This document shows positions 56,214 through 64,000 of a DNA stretch of 64,000 bases, piece after piece; position 1 is the stretch's first letter; each line of letters starts with the position of its first letter. The notes under the pieces were generated by a model. The model saw nothing but the letters and a program-made list of their open reading frames with translations. It had not been told where the DNA came from and ran no database searches. The stretch lies in the NCBI GenBank assembly GCA_026196875.1, contig JAPHTP010000083.1, positions 41,802 through 105,801 of the forward strand. The letters are read 5' to 3'. Made by a program: the position numbers and the translations under genes. Origin of the DNA: Kangiellaceae bacterium. GTDB lineage: Bacteria > Pseudomonadota > Gammaproteobacteria > Enterobacterales > Kangiellaceae.

Positions 56214-57719
56214 TCAGGGATTCACTAATTGGGGCAATTGAGAAACCAGATCACTTGCAAGCATTCCTCGATATAATTGACGAGGCCCGGCGACCCTTTC
56301 TGCAGCTTCTCCGTGAGCACAGACGCCAAGTATCGCGGCTTGAAGCAAACTGAAACCTTGCGCAATGAAAGCCCCAATAATCCCGGAAAGAACATCCCCC
56401 ATTCCACCACTTGCCATTCCTGGGTTACCGACAGGGCAAACAATCAACATACCGGAAGCGTCACAAATAATAGTTCCAGCGCCTTTTAATACGCAAATAC
56501 CGCCGTACCTCACGGCTATATTTTGGGCTGCTTCAAAACGATTTTGATTGACTTCTTGAGTGGAAATTCCAAGTAATCGCCCTGCCTCACCTGGATGGGG
56601 AGTGAGTATTCGAAGGGGATCTTTATTGGGATTTAACGCTAGCCAATTGAGAGCATCGGCATCAAATATTTTATTAGTCATTTTCGCTCTTTGCGAACGA
56701 GCAATAAATTCCATCCAATCGGTTGCCCAACTTGATCGCCCCAAACCGGGACCGACAACCAGACTATTAACACCCTCGATTTGAATATCGGTGGTCTCAC
56801 CAGCATTTTGATTTTTGGCCATTACTTCGGGAGTATGACTGACCAGGCTTTCTGCACCATTTTCTAACCAAGCACTAGTTAACCCGCTACCACTACGAGC
56901 CGCTGCCGAACTGGCTAAGATCGCAGCTCCTACCATTCCAGTTGCACCGCCAATGATTAAACAGCGACCAAAATTACCTTTATGCGATGTAAGACTTCGC
57001 GGTTTAATCTTGTGTGAAACACTTTTCCAGTTTTCTGCAACCACATTGAATTCATGGGATTGAAAACAGGTTTCGGGGATGCCTAAATCAGCTAGCTTGA
57101 CAACACCACGATAATTGGCCGCTTCACCGGTATAAAGTCCGCGCTTATGTCCAATAAAAGTGATTGTCATAGTCGCCTGGACGGCACCTGATGATACGTT
57201 ACCGGTATCAGCTTCTAATCCTGATGGAATATCAACAGCAATTACCGGTATGTCTGCCTGGTTTATTAGTTTAATTACGCGGTCAAATGGTGCCCTTAAG
57301 TTTCCTTTGATGCCCGTGCCAAGCATAGCGTCAACGACTAAGTCATACTCTCCCAATTGAATATCTGGCCATTCAAGCAAAGACAACCCAGATCTAGGCA
57401 ATTTATCAAAAGCAACTTTAGCATCACCCTTTAGCTTTTCTGATGCACAAAAATTGCACAGGGTCACTTTTAATCTGTCAAGTGCAGCCAAACGCGCAAC
57501 AACGTAACCGTCGCCGCCGTTATTTCCTTTACCGGTTAAAATAAGAATGCGTCTTGCTTCAGGCCAGTGTGATTTGATTAACTGATAAACCGATGCCCCA
57601 GCCTTCTCCATCAAAGGATAGGTACCCTGCTCACTTTTCTGCGCATAGCTCAATTCAATGTCGCGAATTTGAGCTGCAGTATATAGGGCAATGCCCGCTT
57701 CTAGATTTCTATTTTTCAT
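56214..57719 (-). CDS. nnr: Bifunctional NAD(P)HX epimerase / dehydratase Nnr
   Basis: Nnr repairs hydrated NAD(P)H. The 501-residue protein has the epimerase half (YjeF-N, about 1-215; GKGNNGGDGYVVARL) and the ADP-dependent dehydratase half (YjeF-C, about 225-500; GGATGMVGAAILASSAA and the late GMGDVLSGIIGAF). In many relatives the gene between orn and nnr is queG; it is absent here. Confidence 0.95.
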   Translation of the reverse strand: MKNRNLEAGIALYTAAQIRDIELSYAQKSEQGTYPLMEKAGASVYQLIKSHWPEARRILILTGKGNNGGDGYVVARLAALDRLKVTLCNFCASEKLKGDAKVAFDKLPRSGLSLLEWPDIQLGEYDLVVDAMLGTGIKGNLRAPFDRVIKLINQADIPVIAVDIPSGLEADTGNVSSGAVQATMTITFIGHKRGLYTGEAANYRGVVKLADLGIPETCFQSHEFNVVAENWKSVSHKIKPRSLTSHKGNFGRCLIIGGATGMVGAAILASSAAARSGSGLTSAWLENGAESLVSHTPEVMAKNQNAGETTDIQIEGVNSLVVGPGLGRSSWATDWMEFIARSQRAKMTNKIFDADALNWLALNPNKDPLRILTPHPGEAGRLLGISTQEVNQNRFEAAQNIAVRYGGICVLKGAGTIICDASGMLIVCPVGNPGMASGGMGDVLSGIIGAFIAQGFSLLQAAILGVCAHGEAAERVAGPRQLYRGMLASDLVSQLPQLVNP

Positions 57720-57788
57720 CTAGAACTCACTTTTTAAAAGAAGGGGTTAAATCAATGCTACGGTAACCGTCAGAAATGGGCTTTTGGT

Positions 57789-58334
57789 CTAGTCGAGTCT
57801 AATAAAGTGTTCTCTATAAAAAGCTAACTCAGCAATTGACTCTTTAATGTCTTCCAAAGCTAGATGTTCATTTTTTTTACTAAAATTTTTCAACATTTCA
57901 GGTTTCCAGCGAACTGCAAGTTCTTTCAATGTACTAACATCCAAGTTACGGTAGTGAAAGTAATCGTTGAGCTTAGGCATGTATCTAACCAGGAAGCGAC
58001 GGTCTTGACCGATGCTATTGCCACACATCGGCGATTTGCCTACCGGTACCCATTTCTTCAAAAATTCGATTGTCGCTTGCTCTGCTTGTTGCTCGTTTAT
58101 CGTACTATCTATTACCCGCTGGGTTAGACCAGATTGGCCGTGATGAGTAGTGCACCATTCGTCCATTGCATCTAACAGGGATTGGGGTTGATGAACCGCC
58201 ATTACAGGGCCTTCAGCCAAAATATTGAGATTTTTATCTGTAACTATGGTCGCTATCTCGATTATTCTTTCTTGGTCAGGGTCAAGCCCCGTCATTTCGA
58301 GATCAATCCAAATCAGGTTTTCGCTGTCCGGCAC
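57789..58334 (-). CDS. orn: Oligoribonuclease Orn
   Basis: Orn is a DEDDh 3'-5' exoribonuclease that degrades diribonucleotides, including pGpG from c-di-GMP turnover. The 181-residue protein shows the first acidic pair in [10 protein letters not shown] (Asp11, Glu13), [10 protein letters not shown] and the closing HLALEDI with catalytic His and Asp. It is divergent from rsgA. Confidence 0.96.
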   Translation of the reverse strand: MPDSENLIWIDLEMTGLDPDQERIIEIATIVTDKNLNILAEGPVMAVHQPQSLLDAMDEWCTTHHGQSGLTQRVIDSTINEQQAEQATIEFLKKWVPVGKSPMCGNSIGQDRRFLVRYMPKLNDYFHYRNLDVSTLKELAVRWKPEMLKNFSKKNEHLALEDIKESIAELAFYREHFIRLD

Positions 58335-58397
58335 CCAGACCCTCCTATTACGTTATTTATTCTAATGCCACTTTAATACCACGACCTTTACAGAAAA

Positions 58398-58469
58398 ACT
58401 ATCTTACAGACAAGATAGTATCCCTAAATTGCCTTCCTAAATAGTCTTCCTATAAAGATAGTATATAAT
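58398..58469. promoter_or_regulatory. Repeat-rich orn-rsgA divergent promoter region
   Basis: ACTATCTT and AAGATAGT form a perfect inverted repeat (58398-58419, six-base spacer). AAGATAGTAT recurs at 58455-58464 and runs into a TATAAT (58464-58469) that is a good -10 for rsgA. The repeated octamer could be an operator; the regulator is unknown. Confidence 0.45.
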
Positions 58470-58523
58470 ACCTGCACAATTATAGGTTTGAGAAGCCTTA
58501 GCGCGAATATCAGGTGATAATCC

Positions 58524-58607
58524 ATGAATAAACAACCCCATCGTTCATGGATTAATGCTAATTGTAAAAAATCAGAGAGAAATTTTTGGCTAAAAGAGAT
58601 AAGTTAA
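58524..58607 (+). CDS. Possible 27-codon leader ORF overlapping the rsgA start
   Basis: ATG preceded by AGGTGA at seven bases opens a 27-codon frame (MNKQPHRSWINANCKKSERN...) that ends 22 bases inside rsgA in another frame. A perfect ten-base inverted repeat (AATCCATGAA 58519-58528 with TTCATGGATT 58544-58553) covers its start codon. This looks like a translated leader or coupling device, but coding is not proven. Confidence 0.35.
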   Translation: MNKQPHRSWINANCKKSERNFWLKEIS

Positions 58608-59584
58608 CCCACCGGCAAAAACGACAGGTCGCGGCTCAACTGCGGCGTAAACTGAAAAAAACCGAGGAACTCCCGCAATTTGAAGATCTTTCGGCAGCTC
58701 AAGATGGGCTTTTAGTCAGTCGATTCGGTGAACAAGCCGACGTTATTAGTCTTATCGATGATAAAAAATATCGCTGCTTCTTAAGACAAAATTTAGGTTC
58801 GCCCGTTCCGGGGGATAAAGTGAGTTTTCGCCTCGACCCACAAAACCAGGGAGTTGTTGAGGCACTGTATGAGCGCCATTCTGAATTGGGACGCCCATCC
58901 GCTCATCAGGGCGTTAAAATTGTTGCAGCAAATATCAATTTAGTTTTCGTGGTAGTAGCTCCATTGCCGGACTTCTCTTCAATGCTGTTGGACCGTTATT
59001 TGACGGCTGTTAGAAATGCTAACCTAGATGCAGTAATCGTTGCCAACAAGTGGGACCTTAGTGGTGAAATAGAAGCCCAAAACATAACAGCTCAATTAGA
59101 AATCTACCATAAACTTGGATACCGGGTGGTTCAGGTTTCAACCAAAAATGAAAACGGAATTGAGCAAATTAGTGAGTTGGCTCAGTCAAAACACAGTATT
59201 TTAGTCGGCCAATCAGGTGTCGGAAAATCCTCAATTATTAATCTACTATTCCCACACCAACAAAGTCTGGTTAACGAAGTATCAGGAAACTCCAGGTTGG
59301 GTCAACATACCACAACCGCATCTCAGCTATTTTTATTCCCTAACCGTGAAGGATTTATTGTCGACTCTCCCGGGATAAGAGAGTTTGGTTTATGGCACCT
59401 AGAGCAACCTCAAATTTGCAATGGGTTCATAGAGTTTGAACCCTATATAGGAGGTTGTAAGTTCAGGGATTGCACTCATGTAAACGAGCCTGGCTGCAGT
59501 ATTATCAGCGCGGTAGAAGAGCAAAAAATAGCTCGCCAAAGATGGCAAAACTATTGCCGAATTATTGCCAGCAACTCAGATTAA
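58586..59584 (+). CDS. rsgA: Ribosome small-subunit GTPase RsgA
   Basis: RsgA is a circularly permuted GTPase that checks late 30S assembly. The 332-residue protein begins with the basic N-terminus MAKRDKLTHRQKRQVAAQLR, then an OB fold, the permuted G domain (NKWD G4 before GQSGVGKS G1, then DSPGIREFG) and a zinc finger (CKFRDCTHVNEPGC). Translation starts at TTG after AGAGAGAAA. It is divergent from orn. Confidence 0.95.
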   Translation: MAKRDKLTHRQKRQVAAQLRRKLKKTEELPQFEDLSAAQDGLLVSRFGEQADVISLIDDKKYRCFLRQNLGSPVPGDKVSFRLDPQNQGVVEALYERHSELGRPSAHQGVKIVAANINLVFVVVAPLPDFSSMLLDRYLTAVRNANLDAVIVANKWDLSGEIEAQNITAQLEIYHKLGYRVVQVSTKNENGIEQISELAQSKHSILVGQSGVGKSSIINLLFPHQQSLVNEVSGNSRLGQHTTTASQLFLFPNREGFIVDSPGIREFGLWHLEQPQICNGFIEFEPYIGGCKFRDCTHVNEPGCSIISAVEEQKIARQRWQNYCRIIASNSD

Positions 59585-59598
59585 ACCGATTAAAACGG

Positions 59599-62151
59599 TT
59601 ACCAAGACTCAACAAAGTCAGTAATAAGATCCGCTTTTATCGGCTTGGCAAAATAATATCCCTGCGCTACTTCGTATCCCATATTCTTGATCGCCGATAA
59701 TTGCATCTCGTTTTCTACACCTTCAGCGACAATATGAATGCCAAGATTTCTTGCAAACACAGCTATAGACTCAACCAAAGCGGAATTATCTTGTGCCGTG
59801 TTAATTGCTTTGATAAACGAACGATCAAGTTTAATCGCGTCAAATGGAAATTTGTGTAAATAACTTAAAGAAGAATAACCAGTACCAAAATCATCCAAAT
59901 AAACCTTCATTCCCATCGCTTTCACCTCGCGCACAAAGTTTAGTGCAGCTTTGTAGTCTTCAATTAAAATGCTTTCGGTAATTTCGATATTAAGATTCTC
60001 AGTTGATATATCGTAATGGGCAAGCTTTCTTCGAATAAAATCATCCAAAGTTCGAGAAAGTATCTGGACAGAGGAAACATTTACATTGACGTACATTGGC
60101 GACATCTTGTCATGGAGTTTTAGGCGAGCCAGGGTTTTACACGCCAGGTCAACTACGGCCTCACCGATTTCCACAATTATGCCGGTTTCTTCGGCGACAG
60201 GGATAAACTCTTCCGGGCTTACAAACCCATTTTCAGGATGTTCCCAACGAACTAAAGCTTCAAACCCGACAGGAATGTTTTTTACCATATCAATAATAGG
60301 CTGATAAACTAGGTACAATTCGTTGTTGGCCACGGCATCACGCAAATCTCTTTCCATTTTCATTCGGTTGGTGACAAGCTTTTTAATATTGGAGTCAAAC
60401 AGGCAATATTGGTTTTTACCTAGATGTTTGGCTTGATACATAGCTGCGTCAGCATCGCTCATTATTAGCTCGGCTGATATATCCTTACTTGAACCAAGTC
60501 TCACACCGATACTCGCACTGGTTATCAGCGAATGTCCCGCTACCTCAAAAGGCTTTTTAAGCTCTTTTAATAGGCGCGCGCACAGCCTCAAAGCAATAGT
60601 ATCCGATTTGATTGAAGGCATTAAAATACAGAATTCGTCCCCGCCCAAACGAGCAACTAAATCAGCATCTCTAATACAATGCTGTAAACGTTTAGCAACT
60701 TCAATTAAAAACAAGTCACCGATATGGTGGCCTAAACTATCGTTTATGATTTTGAATCGATCCAGATCCAAAAAAAGTAGTGCTAAAATTTCATTCTCTA
60801 AAATCGAGTTTTTGCGGATAAGCTGATTCAGTGCATTTGATAGCTGCTGTCGATTTGGAAGCCCGGTCAATGAGTCGTGCAGACTTTCGTAAGCAAGCCT
60901 TTCTTCTATAAGTTTTCTTTTTTCTATGGTTTGTTCTAATTCCGAAGTTCTCTCTTTAACGCGCCGCTCCAGTGTTTCATGCGCAATGCGCAATGACTCT
61001 GCGTCTTTTTTTCGTAAAATTGCGGTCGCTACCTGTTGACCGATGGTCAACAATATTAATTGCTCGTCCCTTGTATAAACGATATCCGGTTGATAACTCT
61101 GAATCGCGAGCACACCAAAAACTTGATAGCGATCTTTTAGTGGCACTCCGAGCCAGCTTTCGCATTTCGTGTTGCCTTCAAATCCTTGAATACTTTGGCC
61201 CTTGCAAAAAAGCAAAGACTCACCACTAATTAACACTTTTTCGGTGAAGCCTTTTTTTACCTGGGCATCACCGTACTTTCTGTTAGTTGGGTGAGGTTCT
61301 ACTTCGTCAACATAATAGGGGAACTCGATCAGGTCCCGTTTCTCAGATAACAGTGCAATATACTCATTTTCGGCAAACATTAAGCGCTTAATTATTTGAT
61401 GTACGCCATAAAATAACCCTTGTAAACTGTCTGCGGTACTCACTAACTCAGTAATTTGGAACAAAGCAGCCTGAACCTGCTGGCTCCTTTTTCGCTCTTG
61501 TACTTCAGCGGTTAACGCGGAGTTAGCTAAATAAAGCTCCTGGGTTCTTTCAGAGACTCTTTTTTCTAAGTCAGCGTTGGCATCAATCAAAGCTAATTCT
61601 GCTTGTTTGCTTTTAAATACAAGCGCTATTTGACGTGCAACAAACTGAAGAATTTCTTCTTCCTGCTGGCCATACTCAATATCTTCGCGATAACTTTGAA
61701 TGACGAGTCCACCCAGAATTTCACTATTGTACTCAAGCGGGATCCCCAACCAGTCATGGCTATCCTTGCCGACCGAGTCAACAACATTTTTACTCTGCAG
61801 CAGGTTGACCATCTCGTTTGACAAGTGCTGCATCTCTCCTGTTCGCAACATGTAACCTGTTAAGGTTCGACGCAGTTCACTACTGGTTAACTTGCTTAAT
61901 ACTTCGGTATCGACTCCATCGTCATATTCATCTTTAACATAAATAAAATTGACCTGGCTTTTATTTTGCTCATAAAGTGCGACAAAAAAATTCTCCGCAT
62001 AAGTGAGTTGCTTGATAATTTCATGAAGTCGCCGGCAGTACTCTTTAATTGAGCGACTGGATACGGCGCATTCGGTAATTTGAAACAGTGCGGACTCCAA
62101 ACTCGCAGATTGGGTGATAGTGTTGCTTTTTTTACCGCTCGACTTACTCAT
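59599..62151 (-). CDS. GAF-GAF-GGDEF-EAL c-di-GMP turnover protein
   Basis: The 850-residue cytoplasmic protein has two GAF-type sensory domains (about 20-190 and 225-395) joined by coiled coils, then GGDEF and EAL domains. The cyclase loop is intact (ARLGGDEFCILM, about 501-512), and the phosphodiesterase motif EALVRW (about 631-636) with later IEITESILIE and YLDDFGTGYSSLSYL is complete, so both activities are possible. It is 14 bases after the motB stop, so co-transcribed with the flagellar stator genes, and convergent with rsgA, 14 bases away. Confidence 0.92.
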   Translation of the reverse strand: MSKSSGKKSNTITQSASLESALFQITECAVSSRSIKEYCRRLHEIIKQLTYAENFFVALYEQNKSQVNFIYVKDEYDDGVDTEVLSKLTSSELRRTLTGYMLRTGEMQHLSNEMVNLLQSKNVVDSVGKDSHDWLGIPLEYNSEILGGLVIQSYREDIEYGQQEEEILQFVARQIALVFKSKQAELALIDANADLEKRVSERTQELYLANSALTAEVQERKRSQQVQAALFQITELVSTADSLQGLFYGVHQIIKRLMFAENEYIALLSEKRDLIEFPYYVDEVEPHPTNRKYGDAQVKKGFTEKVLISGESLLFCKGQSIQGFEGNTKCESWLGVPLKDRYQVFGVLAIQSYQPDIVYTRDEQLILLTIGQQVATAILRKKDAESLRIAHETLERRVKERTSELEQTIEKRKLIEERLAYESLHDSLTGLPNRQQLSNALNQLIRKNSILENEILALLFLDLDRFKIINDSLGHHIGDLFLIEVAKRLQHCIRDADLVARLGGDEFCILMPSIKSDTIALRLCARLLKELKKPFEVAGHSLITSASIGVRLGSSKDISAELIMSDADAAMYQAKHLGKNQYCLFDSNIKKLVTNRMKMERDLRDAVANNELYLVYQPIIDMVKNIPVGFEALVRWEHPENGFVSPEEFIPVAEETGIIVEIGEAVVDLACKTLARLKLHDKMSPMYVNVNVSSVQILSRTLDDFIRRKLAHYDISTENLNIEITESILIEDYKAALNFVREVKAMGMKVYLDDFGTGYSSLSYLHKFPFDAIKLDRSFIKAINTAQDNSALVESIAVFARNLGIHIVAEGVENEMQLSAIKNMGYEVAQGYYFAKPIKADLITDFVESW

Positions 62152-62165
62152 GAATTATTCATTAC

Positions 62166-63032
62166 CTACTCAACACCTAACACTTGCTTCTCAATATTTT
62201 CCGCGGCGCTACGTTTTAGTACAATGATTGCGATACGTCTATTAACAGGGTTATATGGGCTGTCTTTGTCAAACAGGATTGAAGATGAGAATCCTTCGAC
62301 TCGAGCTATTTTTTCTTCAACAATCCCGCCTCTCATTAGCTCCCTTCTTGCGGAGTTTGCTCTGTCTGCAGATAATTCCCAATTACCATAATCTTCCCTT
62401 TCCACATAGGGTGTCGCATCTGTATGCCCGGTAATTGAAAGCTTGTTGGGAACTTGTTTTAGCACTCTTGCCAGTCTCCTTAAGATTGTCTTTGAGTAGA
62501 GTTTAGGCTCTGCACTTCCGCTATCAAACATTGGCCTCTTATCTTTATCAACAATCTGAATTCTCAGCCCCGCAGGAGTAATATCAATCATCACTTGTTC
62601 TTTGAATTGCTGGAAAGCAGCACTATTTTCGACTAACGACTCAAGCTCTTGTTTTAGCGCTTCCAATTTTGCAGTTTCTTGTTCTTCCGCAAGTTTAGCT
62701 AAATCATCCTCTGCAATTTCTTTTTCAACTTCTTTGGTTTCCGGTTGAATGTTTTTTAATTCAATTACTGCGTTGTTGGCGCCGCCTTCTCCTATTATAG
62801 ATGGACTAGATCCCGTTTTATCCTGTACTCCGGAAGGGTCATTAAAATACCCCGAAATAGCCTGTTTCTCATCCTCACTCGTATTACCAATAAGCCAGAG
62901 CAGTAAAAAAAATGCCATCATAGCAGTAGCAAAGTCCGCAAAAGCGACCTTCCAACTTCCGCCATGGAAATCGTGCCCTTTTCGCTTAACGCGTTTAATA
63001 ATTATTGGCTTTGCTTTATCTAACTCTTCCAC
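62166..63032 (-). CDS. motB: Flagellar stator protein MotB (peptidoglycan-binding)
   Basis: MotB anchors the stator to peptidoglycan and carries ions to drive the flagellum. The 288-residue protein has one membrane helix (about 28-47) with Asp33 in KVAFADFATAMM as the ion-binding acid, a charged plug/linker (about 60-130) and a C-terminal OmpA-like domain (SITGHTDATPYV, LSADRANSARRELM). The start is GTG with a GAGA ribosome site. It is 45 bases after motA. Confidence 0.93.
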   Translation of the reverse strand: MEELDKAKPIIIKRVKRKGHDFHGGSWKVAFADFATAMMAFFLLLWLIGNTSEDEKQAISGYFNDPSGVQDKTGSSPSIIGEGGANNAVIELKNIQPETKEVEKEIAEDDLAKLAEEQETAKLEALKQELESLVENSAAFQQFKEQVMIDITPAGLRIQIVDKDKRPMFDSGSAEPKLYSKTILRRLARVLKQVPNKLSITGHTDATPYVEREDYGNWELSADRANSARRELMRGGIVEEKIARVEGFSSSILFDKDSPYNPVNRRIAIIVLKRSAAENIEKQVLGVE

Positions 63033-63077
63033 AACATTCTCGAACGGCCGACATTTTTAATTTGGGTATTTTAGAGA

Positions 63078-63932
63078 TTAGCGAAGACCTTTTACGCACT
63101 CTTCAAGCTCATAAAAATCAGGCCGAACATTACTATTTAATGTCTTACGACCAAACTCAACGGCAATTTGGGGAGGCATTCCATTGACAGACGCCAAAAT
63201 ACACACCTTAATACATTCAAAGAATTTAAATTCTTCTGCCGCGGAATACTCCATAGCATTGGATAGCGGAGCGACAAACCCATAAGCCAATAGGATCCCG
63301 AGGAAAGTTCCAACAAGGGCTGCAGCCACATGGACGCCAATCACTTCCGGCGGACCACCTAAAGACTGCATGGTTATAACGATACCGAGTACCGCTGCGA
63401 CTATTCCAAAGCCTGGTAGCGCATCTGCTACTTTGCCGAGAGCCGCTGAAGGCGCTAGTTTTTCATGATGGTAGGTTTCCAACTCGACGTCCATCAAATT
63501 TTCTAACTCATAGGAAGTCATGTCTCCTATGACCATTAGCCGAAGATAGTCGCAAATAAAATCCATCGCAGCTTTATTATCACTGATCATCGGAAAACGA
63601 CTGAATATTTCGCTCTCTTCAGGGTCATCAATATGCCGCTCTATGGCAATCAAGCCTTCGCGTCGAATCACGTTGAATAGTTGATACATTAACGACAGCA
63701 ATTCCAGATAAAGCGACTTACTGTACTTACTGGCCAGTAGTAACTTAGGAAGTTGCTTTAACGTAGCTAATGATATCTTTGGCGGATTAGCCGTTATAAA
63801 TGCACCAGCTGCTGCGCCACCTATAATTAGCAGTTCAAATGGTTGCCATAATGCTGCAAGTTCACCGTGTGATAAAACATACCCACCTAAAACGGCAGCT
63901 ATGACTACAATTCCACCTATAAGTACCGTCAT
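63078..63932 (-). CDS. motA: Flagellar stator protein MotA
   Basis: MotA forms the ring around MotB and touches FliG. The 284-residue protein has four helices and a large cytoplasmic loop between helices 2 and 3 (about 60-165). Family segments include AALVGTFLGILLAYGFVAPL and the first-helix IGGIVVIAAVLGGYVLSHG. Proton or sodium use cannot be told here. motA-motB and the GGDEF-EAL gene form one unit. Confidence 0.93.
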   Translation of the reverse strand: MTVLIGGIVVIAAVLGGYVLSHGELAALWQPFELLIIGGAAAGAFITANPPKISLATLKQLPKLLLASKYSKSLYLELLSLMYQLFNVIRREGLIAIERHIDDPEESEIFSRFPMISDNKAAMDFICDYLRLMVIGDMTSYELENLMDVELETYHHEKLAPSAALGKVADALPGFGIVAAVLGIVITMQSLGGPPEVIGVHVAAALVGTFLGILLAYGFVAPLSNAMEYSAAEEFKFFECIKVCILASVNGMPPQIAVEFGRKTLNSNVRPDFYELEECVKGLR

Positions 63933-63960
63933 TGACTATTTTCTAACCTATCTATTCATA

Positions 63961-63985
63961 AGCCCGAAAGTTGTCAAAACGGGCT
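63961..63985. terminator. Short hairpin upstream of motA
   Basis: AGCCCG and CGGGCT pair across a 13-base loop. It may be the terminator of the gene beyond the window's end or part of the motA leader; no clear T tract follows. Confidence 0.35.
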
Positions 63986-64000
63986 GGTCACTAGTACTAA

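Noticed and set aside
58335..58585. tRNA genes near orn, as in some relatives
   Set aside because: No cloverleaf or T-loop sequence (GGTTCGAATCC type) is present in this gap.

Overview
This is AT-rich gammaproteobacterial DNA. The gene order orn / nnr / tsaE / amiB / mutL / miaA ... hfq / hflX / hflK / hflC / DUF2065 / purA, with rsgA divergent from orn and motAB beyond it, is the arrangement seen in Pseudomonas-type and other marine Gammaproteobacteria. The denitrification genes, ergothioneine genes and c-di-GMP proteins fit a free-living marine or aquatic heterotroph. An Oceanospirillales/Kangiellales-like host is a guess from overall character, not something the sequence proves.

Region 1 (1-4.4 kb) is the nitric oxide reductase locus: the 3' end of norC, norB, a strong terminator, then norQ and norD. 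Region 2 (4.4-19.7 kb) is a mixed accessory segment: a Na+/H+-type antiporter, a POT-family transporter, a membrane AraC regulator with a divergent DUF4386 gene, a serine beta-lactamase-like hydrolase, an S9 peptidase, an NfeD-like protein and several unknown proteins. It also holds a roughly 500-bp non-coding element of nested inverted repeats, followed directly by the broken 3' end of a cupredoxin gene whose intact relative lies at 19.7 kb.

Region 3 (19.7-37.2 kb) is the nitrite reductase locus. It has a cupredoxin lipoprotein, a NapC/NirT cytochrome fused to a C-terminal haem-binding domain, nirS (cytochrome cd1) and a divergent bifunctional siroheme synthase, cysG. After four unrelated genes (GFA-type, 3D-domain lipoprotein, ygiQ, pyrC) comes a complete haem d1 assembly operon, nirC-F-D-L-G-H-J-N, ending in a 90-residue Cys-rich unknown. 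CysG makes siroheme, NirDLGH decarboxylate it, NirJ and NirF/NirN finish haem d1, and NirS uses it to reduce nitrite to NO, which NorCB reduces to N2O. FNR/DNR-type sites (TTGAT-N4-ATCAA) stand in front of nirS, cysG and nirC. In front of nirC and nirS they sit at the class II distance from a good -10 box, so nitrite reductase and its cofactor pathway are probably co-induced.

Region 4 (37.2-42.9 kb) has a TPR-GGDEF protein, an unknown membrane protein, a small ORF and egtB-egtD. Region 5 (42.9-64 kb) is the conserved housekeeping block, with two departures from the usual order: recQ sits between miaA and hfq, and a GAF-GAF-GGDEF-EAL gene sits between motB and rsgA. queG, often found next to orn, is absent. 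I found no CRISPR array, rRNA, tRNA or intact insertion sequence.
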